In this document: piece after piece, positions 38,893 through 46,793 of the stretch
Position numbering within the stretch: position 1 is the first letter of the stretch
How the letters are laid out: each line of letters starts with the position of its first letter
Assembly: GCF_019203985.1 (NCBI RefSeq)
Contig: NZ_JAGSPD010000001.1
Location: 368,854-432,853, forward strand
DNA from: Winogradskyella luteola
GTDB lineage: Bacteria > Bacteroidota > Bacteroidia > Flavobacteriales > Flavobacteriaceae
Direction of reading: 5' to 3'
Length of the DNA stretch: 64,000 bases
Position numbers and translations under genes: made by a program
Notes under the pieces: generated by a model
Database searches by the model: none
The model's input: only the letters and a program-made list of their open reading frames with translations
Told to the model about the DNA's origin: nothing

Positions 38893-40197
38893 TTAATTCA
38901 CAACCTCTCCATAAAGATCAAAGTCCTCAGCCTCAACAACTTTCACTGTAGCAAATTCACCTGTTTTCAAATAGGTTTTTGTGGCATCAATTAAAACTTC
39001 GTTATCTACATCTGGCGAATCAAACTCAGTACGACCAATAAAATAATTGCCTTCTTTACGATCGATAACCACTTTAAACTCTTGCCCTATCTTAGCTTGG
39101 TTAAGTTCCCAGGAAATCTGAGATTGTATTTCCATAATTTCGTTAGCTCTGTTAAGCTTTATATCTTCAGGAACGTCATCTTCAAGATTATAGGCGTGTG
39201 TATTTTCTTCATGTGAATAGGTAAAACATCCTAAACGTTCAAAACGCATGTCTTTCACCCATTGTTTCAATATTTGAAAATCCTCTTCAGTCTCACCAGG
39301 ATAACCAACTATTAATGTAGTTCTTATGGTCATTTCCGGAACTTTTGCTCTAAAATCCTGAAGTAGTTTTGTAGTTTTCTCCTTTGTAGTTCCACGACGC
39401 ATACTCTTTAAAATTGCGTCTGAAATATGTTGCAAAGGGATATCTAAATAGTTACAAATCTTTGGCTCACGTTTCATAATATCCAAAACGTCCATAGGAA
39501 AACCTGTTGGGAATGCGTAATGTAAACGTATCCACTCTATGCCATCAACTTTAACTAGGTTTTCTAACAACTCAGCAAGGTTTCTTCTCTTGTATAGATC
39601 TAATCCATAATAGGTTAAATCTTGCGCAATGAGAATGAGTTCCTTAACACCATTGGCCGCAAGTTTCTCTGCTTCTGTAACCAAATCTTCAATAGGTGTA
39701 CTCTTATGCTTACCTCGCATTAGAGGAATAGCACAAAAACTGCAGGGTCTATCGCAACCTTCGGCAATTTTTAAATAAGCATAATTCTTTGGTGTTGTTG
39801 TTAAACGCTCACCTATTAATTCATGTTTGTAATCGGCGCCAAGTGCTTTTAACAATCCTGGTAGCTCAGTAGTTCCGAAGTACTGGTCAACATTAGGAAT
39901 TTCTTTCTGCAAATCTGGTTTATACCGCTCACTTAAACAACCTGTTACAAAGACTTTATCGACTTCACCTTCTTCCTTTTTTTGCATATAGTGCAAAATG
40001 GTATTTACACTTTCTTCCTTTGCATTATTAATAAAACCGCAAGTATTAATCACTACGACATTACCTTCTTGCTCATGTACTACATCTTTTCCACTCGCTT
40101 TTAGTTGTCCCATTAAGACTTCACTGTCGTAAACATTTTTACTACAGCCAAGGGTAACGACATTGATTCTATTTTTCTTTAAAGTTTTAGTACGCAT
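38893..40197 (-). CDS. rimO: Ribosomal protein S12 methylthiotransferase RimO
   Basis: RimO adds a methylthio group to an aspartate of ribosomal protein S12 using two iron-sulfur clusters. The 434-residue protein has an N-terminal UPF0004 domain with cysteines in TLGCSKN, NTCGF and VTGCLSE. The radical-SAM CxxxCxxC is in EGCDRPCSFCAIP (about residue 145) and a C-terminal TRAM domain is present. SKNVYDSE and the MRGKHKS block separate it from MiaB. It stands upstream of the decayed region and downstream of ftsY on the same strand. Confidence 0.96.
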   Translation of the reverse strand: MRTKTLKKNRINVVTLGCSKNVYDSEVLMGQLKASGKDVVHEQEGNVVVINTCGFINNAKEESVNTILHYMQKKEEGEVDKVFVTGCLSERYKPDLQKEIPNVDQYFGTTELPGLLKALGADYKHELIGERLTTTPKNYAYLKIAEGCDRPCSFCAIPLMRGKHKSTPIEDLVTEAEKLAANGVKELILIAQDLTYYGLDLYKRRNLAELLENLVKVDGIEWIRLHYAFPTGFPMDVLDIMKREPKICNYLDIPLQHISDAILKSMRRGTTKEKTTKLLQDFRAKVPEMTIRTTLIVGYPGETEEDFQILKQWVKDMRFERLGCFTYSHEENTHAYNLEDDVPEDIKLNRANEIMEIQSQISWELNQAKIGQEFKVVIDRKEGNYFIGRTEFDSPDVDNEVLIDATKTYLKTGEFATVKVVEAEDFDLYGEVVN

Positions 40198-40431
40198 GGT
40201 TTTGCAAATCAGTTGGCAAAGATACGCAATGATTTATGATTTACGATTGTTGAATTACGATTATAACAGACTTAGATTTTAAACCATTAGTATAAGAATT
40301 GAACTTAATTTAAATTGCACCAAATACAATGTATTGTGAATTGGCAAAAAACAATCGAAAATTTATGTTGTTCTAAGTGAAGGTTTTGTAATCGTTAGAA
40401 TAGAAGATGCTACTGATAGAGAAACTTCGCT

Positions 40432-41406
40432 TTATTTAAAAAAAGAATCCACAAATTCATATTTATTAAACACTTGTAAATCTTCAATGCCTTCACCTAC
40501 TCCGATATATTTAACAGGAATTTGAAATTGATCACTAATACCAATCACTACTCCACCTTTGGCTGTACCATCTAATTTGGTCACGGCCAAAGACGTTACT
40601 TCGGTTGCAGCTGTAAACTGCTTGGCTTGCTCAAAAGCATTTTGCCCAGTAGAACCATCTAAGACTAAAAGTACATCATGTGGTGCATCTCCAACCACTT
40701 TTTGCATCACGCGCTTTACTTTAGATAGCTCATTCATTAAGTTAACTTTATTGTGCAATCTACCAGCAGTATCTATAATAATCACATCAGCATCTTGATT
40801 AACACCAGATTGTAATGCATCGAATGCTACAGAAGCAGGATCAGAACCCATCTCTTGCTTTATCATTGGTACATCTACACGATCTGCCCAAACTTGTAAT
40901 TGATCTATTGCTGCTGCTCTAAAGGTATCTGCAGCACCAAGCACCACTTTTAAGCCTTTATTTTTAAACTGGTAAGCCAACTTACCAATTGTAGTTGTTT
41001 TACCAACTCCGTTAACACCAACAACCATAAGGACATATGGTGTTTTTTTTCCATGCTCTTGAGCTGGCAATTCCGGGATGGTATAGTCGGTATCCTCACC
41101 CGAATTGGTTTCGGATAATAAACCTGCGATTTCTTCTCTAAGGATTATATTCAATTCTGAAGTCCCAAGGTATTTGTCCTTTGCAACACGTTCTTCAATA
41201 CGTTCGATAACTTTTAATGTTGTATTTACACCAACATCACTTGTTACCAAAACTTCTTCAAGATTATCCAGTACGTCATCATCAACTTTAGACTTACCAG
41301 CAACAGCTTTATTTAATTTATTGAAAAAAGAAGATTTAGACTTCTCCAGACCTTTATCTAAAGTTTCCTTCTTTTCAGAAGAAAATATTTTTTTAAAAAA
41401 ACTCAT
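40432..41406 (-). CDS. ftsY: Signal recognition particle receptor FtsY
   Basis: The membrane receptor for the SRP-ribosome complex. It has 324 residues, short because the acidic A domain is nearly absent, as usual outside enterobacteria. The NG domain shows GVNGVGKTTTIGKLA (G1), DTFRAAAIDQL, DTAGRLH (G3) and TKLDGTAKGG (G4 region). It follows the DUF4295-rpmG-rpmB cluster on the same strand after a terminator. Confidence 0.97.
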   Translation of the reverse strand: MSFFKKIFSSEKKETLDKGLEKSKSSFFNKLNKAVAGKSKVDDDVLDNLEEVLVTSDVGVNTTLKVIERIEERVAKDKYLGTSELNIILREEIAGLLSETNSGEDTDYTIPELPAQEHGKKTPYVLMVVGVNGVGKTTTIGKLAYQFKNKGLKVVLGAADTFRAAAIDQLQVWADRVDVPMIKQEMGSDPASVAFDALQSGVNQDADVIIIDTAGRLHNKVNLMNELSKVKRVMQKVVGDAPHDVLLVLDGSTGQNAFEQAKQFTAATEVTSLAVTKLDGTAKGGVVIGISDQFQIPVKYIGVGEGIEDLQVFNKYEFVDSFFK

Positions 41407-41536
41407 TTTATCGTTTAGTCGGTTTTTGTATAGTTGTTTGATCTATCTTTAAAAAGTAAATCTATAAAGCTTAAAGCAATAACCTTGCCTATAATAATTT
41501 ACTGCTATGTTGTCAGATTCACTCAAATATAGCCAT

Positions 41537-41567
41537 AAAAAAACTGCTTTCAAATGAAAGCAGTTTT
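41537..41567 (-). terminator. Rho-independent terminator of the ribosomal mini-operon
   Basis: A 12-bp stem (AAAACTGCTTTC-type arms at 41540-41551 and 41556-41567) with a 4-nt loop. On the minus strand it is followed by a T run. It lies about 25 bp past the stop of the DUF4295 gene, before ftsY. Confidence 0.82.
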
Positions 41568-41590
41568 ATAAATCTACATCTAAATGTAGC

Positions 41591-41743
41591 TTATTTTTTG
41601 TTTAAAAAGTCATTGACAAATTCTGGTGCCATTACTGATTCTACAAACATGTAAGCTCCAGTTTTTGGTGATTTCACCATTTTAATAGCTTTTGTCAAAC
41701 GCTTTGATCCTGTCTGTAAAGACGCTACTGATTTCTTTGCCAT
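41591..41743 (-). CDS. DUF4295 small basic protein, ribosome-associated
   Basis: A 50-residue basic protein (MAKKSVASLQTGSKRLTKAIK ... FVNDFLNKK) whose start lies 6 bp after the rpmG stop. The family is restricted to Bacteroidota and consistently sits beside rpmG and rpmB. I recall that a Flavobacterium ribosome structure revealed an extra small protein (named bL38) that may correspond to this family, but I cannot confirm that here. A strong terminator follows. Confidence 0.88.
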   Translation of the reverse strand: MAKKSVASLQTGSKRLTKAIKMVKSPKTGAYMFVESVMAPEFVNDFLNKK

Positions 41744-41749
41744 GATTTA

Positions 41750-41932
41750 TTATTTTATCTCCTTATGAACTGTCATACGCTTAAGAATAGGATTAAACTT
41801 TTTAATCTCCATACGGTCTGGCGTATTCTTCTTATTTTTCGTTGTAATATATCTTGAAGTTCCTGGCATACCAGAAGCTTTGTGCTCTGTGCACTCTAAG
41901 ATAACTTGTATTCTATTTCCTTTCTTTGCCAT
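41750..41932 (-). CDS. rpmG: 50S ribosomal protein L33
   Basis: A 60-residue L33: [18 protein letters not shown], the [21 protein letters not shown] core and the basic ending [11 protein letters not shown]. Only one of the four zinc-ribbon cysteines remains (ECTEH), so this is the zinc-independent form. It lies between rpmB and the DUF4295 gene in a compact operon. Confidence 0.97.
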   Translation of the reverse strand: MAKKGNRIQVILECTEHKASGMPGTSRYITTKNKKNTPDRMEIKKFNPILKRMTVHKEIK

Positions 41933-41957
41933 TGTAAATTGACTTTAGCGTATGCTA

Positions 41958-42194
41958 TTATTTGTAAAATCCTTTTGCTCTAGCTTCTTTTAACATTGCG
42001 CTAATACCAATTTTATTGATAGTCTTTAACGCAGATGTAGAAACTTTTAATGTTACCCACTTATCTTCTTCAGGAATGAAAAAACGCTTTTTAACCAAGT
42101 TGGCGTTAAACTTGCGTTTTGTTTTATTCATGGCGTGAGAAACGTTGTTTCCAACCATTGCTTTTTTCCCAGTAAGTTCACAAACTCTTGACAT
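41958..42194 (-). CDS. rpmB: 50S ribosomal protein L28
   Basis: A 78-residue L28 starting MSRVCELTGKKAMVGNNVSHA with the KRKFNANL block and ending EARAKGFYK. It is the first gene of the rpmB-rpmG-DUF4295 operon, placed 25 bp before rpmG. Confidence 0.97.
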   Translation of the reverse strand: MSRVCELTGKKAMVGNNVSHAMNKTKRKFNANLVKKRFFIPEEDKWVTLKVSTSALKTINKIGISAMLKEARAKGFYK

Positions 42195-42274
42195 TGTATT
42201 CTTTCTTTAAGGTATGTTATTTTAAAACAGGGTGCAAATTTAAGAAAACTTTACGTTTCAACAAACATAAAGTC

Positions 42275-43522
42275 CTACTTTTTGAAAATTTCTTTTTGAA
42301 GCATTTCAAAAGCCTTATTCGTAGCTTTCATAATCACTTTATCGCGATGGTTGCCAAAATTAAAAACCTGAGAATAGACTTCATTTTTTGTAGCTAATGC
42401 AATCCACACTGTGCCAATCTCAGCGTCTGAATCTCCTTTTAATGGACCAGCATTGCCAGTTGTGCTTATGGCGTAGTCTGTATTAAAAAGCTTTCGGACA
42501 TTTATAGCCATAGCTTCAGCCACTTCTTTACTCACAACAGAATATGACTTTATGTCTAGTTTAGAAACCTCTAAAACATTAATCTTACTTTCTGTTGCAT
42601 AACTCACAATACTTCCCTTAAAATATTTTGACACACCAGCATTGGCCGTTAATACTTGGGCTATTTTTCCTCCAGTGCAACTCTCAGCCAATGATAATGT
42701 CTTTCCTAATTTTGAGAGCTGGTTCCCTATTAGGGTCTCAATAGAGCCATTTTCTTCAAAGCCAATAAAAATATCTTCAATTTGAGGCAGAAGTAAATCT
42801 ATCTGTTTTTCTATTTCGGTTTCGAGTAAATCCTTATCTCTTGATTTACCGGACAAACGTAGTCTTACCCTCCCTAAACTTGGCAAATAAGCTAGTTTTA
42901 TATGGCTTGGCAAAGCCTCTTCCCAACCTTCAATTCTATTAGCTATTGCACTCTCACCCACACCGTAAGTCAATACGGTTTTATGCTTTATGTAAGGAAA
43001 TTCGAATTTTAATCTTAAAGCGGGGATAACATCATTACTAATTAAAGCCTTCATCTCATATGGTACACCTGGAAGCGACACAAATACTTTTCCGTTTTTT
43101 TCTAACCACATACCGGGTGCTGTACCAAAGCGATTCATTAGCACCTTTGATTTAGAAGGCACTAGTGCTTGCTGACGATTTAAGTCTGAAATTGGTGTAC
43201 TGATATATTTTGAAAATAAATGCTCAACATGAGCGAGCACAGCTTTATTTTCAACCAAAGTATCATTAAAATACTCACAAATAGTATGTTTGGTAATATC
43301 GTCCTTGGTAGGTCCTAATCCTCCTGTAATTATAATAATATCTGCATTATCTTCTGCCTCTTTTAAAGCCTTAAGAATATGTGTCCTATCATCTTGTATT
43401 GACGTGATTTGATAAATAGACACACCTATTTTATTGAATGCTTTCCCTAAAAATGCTGAATTTGTATCTACAATTTGGCCAATGAGTATCTCATCACCAA
43501 TTGTTATTATTTCTGCTTGCAT
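42275..43522 (-). CDS. cinA: CinA family nicotinamide mononucleotide deamidase / damage-inducible protein
   Basis: A 415-residue two-domain protein. The N-terminal MoaB/MogA-like domain (IGDEILIGQIVDTNSAF, TGGLGPTKDD) has ADP-ribose pyrophosphatase activity in relatives. The C-terminal CinA domain (ESCTGGKIAQVLT, YAISTTGNAGP) is the NMN deamidase used in pyridine-nucleotide salvage. It starts directly after the Hpt gene stop (no gap), so the Hpt, FAH and cinA genes form one operon with the exonuclease. Confidence 0.94.
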   Translation of the reverse strand: MQAEIITIGDEILIGQIVDTNSAFLGKAFNKIGVSIYQITSIQDDRTHILKALKEAEDNADIIIITGGLGPTKDDITKHTICEYFNDTLVENKAVLAHVEHLFSKYISTPISDLNRQQALVPSKSKVLMNRFGTAPGMWLEKNGKVFVSLPGVPYEMKALISNDVIPALRLKFEFPYIKHKTVLTYGVGESAIANRIEGWEEALPSHIKLAYLPSLGRVRLRLSGKSRDKDLLETEIEKQIDLLLPQIEDIFIGFEENGSIETLIGNQLSKLGKTLSLAESCTGGKIAQVLTANAGVSKYFKGSIVSYATESKINVLEVSKLDIKSYSVVSKEVAEAMAINVRKLFNTDYAISTTGNAGPLKGDSDAEIGTVWIALATKNEVYSQVFNFGNHRDKVIMKATNKAFEMLQKEIFKK

Positions 43523-43864
43523 TTATAACCCGAAGTCTGCTTTAATCTGGTTAGTAGCGTTTTCTACCGCTTTGAGCACTTTTTGAAGTTGCTTATCTAT
43601 ATTTTTATCCTCTTCCTCAAATTTACCCCAGTTCTGCACTTCAATCAATTCGTCATAAACACCTAAGTCGAATAACTCGATAGTTGGTTTCATCTTGTGG
43701 GCGGCCTGATAGGTCTCGTGATAGTCTCTTGAAGGTACTGCCTTTTTTAGACGCTCCGCATCCTCCGGAACTTCTTCGATAAAAGCTGCTGCTAATGCCA
43801 TAACGAAATCCTCGTCATTATCGGCCATGTCACGTACGCGATCTAGTTTATAATGTTCTGCCAT
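43523..43864 (-). CDS. Stand-alone Hpt (histidine phosphotransfer) domain protein
   Basis: A 113-residue all-helical protein with the phosphorylatable histidine at about H56 in YQAAHKMKPT. The usual S/K after H-K is present, and the helix pairs fit the Hpt four-helix bundle. It would shuttle phosphate between a hybrid kinase and a response regulator, but no two-component gene is in the window. It is packed without gaps between the FAH and cinA genes. Confidence 0.82.
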   Translation of the reverse strand: MAEHYKLDRVRDMADNDEDFVMALAAAFIEEVPEDAERLKKAVPSRDYHETYQAAHKMKPTIELFDLGVYDELIEVQNWGKFEEEDKNIDKQLQKVLKAVENATNQIKADFGL

Positions 43865-44476
43865 TTATTTTATTTTAATTGAAAACATTTCTCGGTCTTC
43901 AATATATCCTTTTAATTGGTCATTCGCAACAACCTTGCCAACACCAGCTGGTGTGCCTGTAAAGATAATATCTCCGATTTTTAAAGTGAAATATTTTGAG
44001 ACATATTCGATAAGTTCATCAATCTTCCATAACATCAATTTTGTATTGGCAGACTGTACTATCTCTTCATTTTTCTTTAAACTAAAACTAATAGTATCGA
44101 TGTTTTTAAACTGGGTTTTAGGTAACCATTCACCTATTACAGCAGCACCGTCAAAAGCTTTGGCCTTTTCCCAAGGCAAACCTTTTGCTTTTAATTTTGC
44201 TTGCAAATCACGAGCTGTGAAATCTATTCCAAGTCCAACTTCATCATAATATTTATGTGCAAATTTCTTATCGATGTACTTACCTACTTTTTTGATTTTT
44301 ACCAAAACTTCAACTTCATGGTGTACATCATCTGAAAAATCTGGAATAAAAAAAGGCTGTTTTTTTAATAAAATTGAAGTATCTGGTTTTAAAAACACTA
44401 CAGGATCAGTAGGTTTTTGGTTTTCTAGTTCCTCAATATGGTCGGTGTAGTTGCGACCTATACAAATTAATTTCAT
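43865..44476 (-). CDS. Fumarylacetoacetate hydrolase (FAH) family protein
   Basis: A 203-residue single FAH domain. IGRNYTDHIEEL lies at the N-terminus, PVVFLKPDTSIL follows, HHEVEVLVKI carries metal ligands, and IFTGTPAGVGKV lies near the C-terminus. Small members act as oxaloacetate decarboxylase/tautomerase, acylpyruvase or FAA hydrolase. The exact substrate cannot be set from sequence. It is in an operon with the exonuclease upstream and Hpt/cinA downstream. Confidence 0.9.
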   Translation of the reverse strand: MKLICIGRNYTDHIEELENQKPTDPVVFLKPDTSILLKKQPFFIPDFSDDVHHEVEVLVKIKKVGKYIDKKFAHKYYDEVGLGIDFTARDLQAKLKAKGLPWEKAKAFDGAAVIGEWLPKTQFKNIDTISFSLKKNEEIVQSANTKLMLWKIDELIEYVSKYFTLKIGDIIFTGTPAGVGKVVANDQLKGYIEDREMFSIKIK

Positions 44477-44516
44477 CTTAGACTTGCTCGATTATTCGGG
44501 TTTTCAGATTGCTAGA

Positions 44517-45293
44517 CTAGCCTAATTTATTGTTGAACTGTCTCAACTTAATAGCAGTTAACACTTTTTTAGTATACAAAGGAAAGTCAGCATTGAGCAA
44601 CCAACCAAAATAACCTGGTTCTTGTTCCATAACATCAACAACACGTTTGCCTTTATGCTTACCAAAAGAAAAACATTCTTCCCCTTCTTTGTTAAAAATT
44701 AAAAAGCCTGCAAAATCAGCAAATTTCTTTCTAGAACTGAATTCTGCCAAGAATTTGGTATCGTTTTCTAAAGTTTCGTATGTATCTAATTGTGCTTTTA
44801 ACACTTCGTAAGTTGCTTTAGTATCTGCTTCTGCGCTATGCGCATCATCCAAATTTTTATCACAATAAAATTTATAGGCTGCACTTAGGGTACGTTGTTC
44901 CATTTTATGAAAAATCGTCTGTACATCGACTGACTGTCTATTTTTCATATCAAAATCAATGTCTGCACGTAGCATTTCTTCTGCCAATAGCGGAATATCG
45001 AATCGGTTAGAATTAAAACCTCCTAAATCCGAGTCTTTTATAATGTTGTGTACCTCTTTTGCAATATCTTTATAAATTGGTGCATCAGCCACGTCAGCAT
45101 CTGATATCCCATGTACCTTAGTTACCTCTGGTGGAATAGGAATCGTTGGATTAACACGCTTTGTGTAAGTTTCCTCTTTACCATTAGGATACACTTTTAA
45201 GATAGAAATTTCCACAATCCTGTCTTTAGAAATATTGATACCAGTAGTTTCTAAATCAAAAAAACAAATGGGTTTGTTAAGGTTGAGCTGCAT
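44517..45293 (-). CDS. DEDDh 3'-5' exonuclease (DNA polymerase III epsilon-like)
   Basis: About 258 residues. The exonuclease motifs are FFDLETTGI (Exo I, D-x-E), NSNRFDIPLLAEE (Exo II Asp) and DAHSAEADTKATYEVL (Exo III, His and Asp). The C-terminal FSFGKHKGKRVVDV is a DUF3820-like domain similar to the free 76-residue protein at 27928. Such proteins trim DNA or RNA 3' ends in proofreading or repair. The start is at MQLNLNKPICFF, 21 bp inside the longest frame. Confidence 0.92.
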   Translation of the reverse strand: MQLNLNKPICFFDLETTGINISKDRIVEISILKVYPNGKEETYTKRVNPTIPIPPEVTKVHGISDADVADAPIYKDIAKEVHNIIKDSDLGGFNSNRFDIPLLAEEMLRADIDFDMKNRQSVDVQTIFHKMEQRTLSAAYKFYCDKNLDDAHSAEADTKATYEVLKAQLDTYETLENDTKFLAEFSSRKKFADFAGFLIFNKEGEECFSFGKHKGKRVVDVMEQEPGYFGWLLNADFPLYTKKVLTAIKLRQFNNKLG

Positions 45294-45433
45294 TATTTTT
45301 ATTTTGAATACCAAAGATAAATAGAATAAGTAGAATAGCCTTCACCGAATTAGAAAAGCTGGTTTGGGATTATTAATTAAAATCTCTGAAACAGAATAGA
45401 ATGTGTTTCGTCATTAATTAATGACAAAAAAAT

Positions 45434-45457
45434 GCAATAGATTAAAAAAGTTACGTC
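45434..45457 (+). promoter_or_regulatory. Predicted ECF promoter of the second sigma operon
   Basis: GCAAT at 45434-45438 and CGTC at 45454-45457, 15 bp apart, lie 35 bp before the sigma gene start. It resembles the element upstream of the first ECF operon (GCAAC-16-CGTC), suggesting autoregulation. Confidence 0.45.
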
Positions 45458-45491
45458 TTTATAACTGAGAGCTGTAAAAAAGCGCTTTTAA

Positions 45492-46034
45492 ATGAACCAA
45501 TCAGAAAATAGCAAAAAGCTAAATACGTTTTTTAACGAGGAGTATAATGCTCTTAAATCTTATGTAAGCTCAAATCTTAAATCGAGTATTAATAGAGATG
45601 CTGAAGATATTATACAAGATGTAGCTTTGAAACTATTTACTGGTGCTGACAGATATTCGCCGATTAATAATGTAGCAGGCTTTGTATATCGTGCGATTAA
45701 AAACAAGCTTATAGATATTATGCGAAGCTCAAAGACCAATAAAATTGATTATGAGTCTCAAAACGAAACAAAATTAATTGAGTTTGCCACTTTAATATAT
45801 GAAACATCTTCAGATTTATATTCTAAGCAAATGAAACGAGAACTAAAAACAGCAATAATTAATCTTAAACCACACTATAGAGAGATTATTATCGCTATAG
45901 ACTTTGAGGGCTACACTTATAAAGAGATTGAACAAGAAACAGGTATACCTATAGGCACGTTAATGTCTAGAAGGCATAGGGCTATTTCACTTTTATACAA
46001 AAACTTAAAACCTAAACAGAAAATAATTAGTTAA
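45492..46034 (+). CDS. ECF-type RNA polymerase sigma factor (second)
   Basis: A 180-residue sigma factor. Region 2: INRDAEDIIQDVALKLF then VYRAIKNKLIDIMRSSK. Region 4: LKPHYREIIIAIDFEGYTYKEIEQETGIPIGTLMSRR. There is no classical anti-sigma gene next to it. Instead it is followed after 10 bp by a small membrane protein and a small HMA-like protein, all on the same strand, which could be its control elements or targets. An ECF-like promoter precedes it. Confidence 0.9.
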   Translation: MNQSENSKKLNTFFNEEYNALKSYVSSNLKSSINRDAEDIIQDVALKLFTGADRYSPINNVAGFVYRAIKNKLIDIMRSSKTNKIDYESQNETKLIEFATLIYETSSDLYSKQMKRELKTAIINLKPHYREIIIAIDFEGYTYKEIEQETGIPIGTLMSRRHRAISLLYKNLKPKQKIIS

Positions 46035-46044
46035 ATAAAAAAAT

Positions 46045-46443
46045 ATGTCAAATTACTTTAAACACAAAATGAGAGGCAAATCACCTGGTGAAATTGCTGG
46101 AATGATAATATTTGGTACCATATTTATAACTGGTCTAGCCATATTATTTGGCTTTGTTATCATGTGGCTATGGAATTGGTTAATGCCAATGATTTTTGGA
46201 CTTACTACACTAACATTTTGGGAGGCCGTAGGAGTTTTTATTCTATTTAAAATCCTTCTGGGTGGCTGCGGTGGTTTTGGCGGTAAAGACAAGAAAAAAA
46301 CCAAAACGTCGAATTGTAATCACGAATCTAAAAGGCAATTCTCTAAATGGGAACATTATGACAACTTTTGGAAAGAAGAAGGTAACAAAGCTTATGAAGC
46401 TTATATAAATCGTTTAACTTCTAAAGAAGAAACTAATGATTAG
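46045..46443 (+). CDS. Small membrane protein, glycine-rich, co-transcribed with sigma factor
   Basis: A 132-residue protein with two membrane helices (IAGMIIFGTIFITGLAILFGFVIMW and TFWEAVGVFILFKILLGG). A GGCGGFGGKDKKK cytoplasmic turn follows, then a soluble basic/aromatic tail (CNHESKRQFSKWEHYDNFWKEEG). The two cysteines and the C-N-H could bind metal, but this is speculation. Family not recognised. It overlaps the following gene by 8 bp; position suggests it regulates or is regulated by the sigma factor. Confidence 0.72.
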   Translation: MSNYFKHKMRGKSPGEIAGMIIFGTIFITGLAILFGFVIMWLWNWLMPMIFGLTTLTFWEAVGVFILFKILLGGCGGFGGKDKKKTKTSNCNHESKRQFSKWEHYDNFWKEEGNKAYEAYINRLTSKEETND

Positions 46444-46687
46444 TCCATTTTATAAAAGTCAAAAAAATGGTTTTAAAATTCAAATTTTTAAAACAAACAT
46501 AAAAACAAAACTAGAGCTAAACAGCATAAAAGTATTGCTTAATTCTAATTCTAGTATTCTAAATTGGTCTATAGACTTAGAAGACATTGACAAAGTATTA
46601 AGAGTTGAATCTCAAAAAAATTTAAGCGAAAAAGATGTAATCAACCTAATAAAATCTGGAGGATTCCATTGTGAAGAATTAAACTAA
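46436..46687 (+). CDS. HMA-fold-like small protein lacking the metal-binding CxxC
   Basis: An 83-residue protein: FKIQIFKTNIKTKLELNSIKVLL, then NWSIDLEDIDKVLRVES, then EKDVINLIKSGGFHCEEL. The spacing matches the beta-alpha-beta-beta-alpha-beta heavy-metal-associated domain (normally FKTNINCxxCxxxVxPxL). The two cysteines of the loop are replaced (IKTKLE). It overlaps the preceding membrane-protein gene by 8 bp and ends the sigma operon; a terminator follows. Confidence 0.65.
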   Translation: MISPFYKSQKNGFKIQIFKTNIKTKLELNSIKVLLNSNSSILNWSIDLEDIDKVLRVESQKNLSEKDVINLIKSGGFHCEELN

Positions 46688-46727
46688 TACCACACAATAA
46701 AACTAAGAACTATTTATTCTCATACAA

Positions 46728-46754
46728 AAAAGCACAGTTAAAATCTGTGCTTTT
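46728..46754. terminator. Bidirectional terminator between convergent operons
   Basis: A 10-bp stem AAAAGCACAG / CTGTGCTTTT with a 7-nt loop. It lies between the sigma operon (plus) and the E2 gene (minus), and both ends carry A or T runs. Confidence 0.78.
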
Positions 46755-46793
46755 AATTTTATAAGAGTAATTGACCTGTAAAGATACTTTAGT

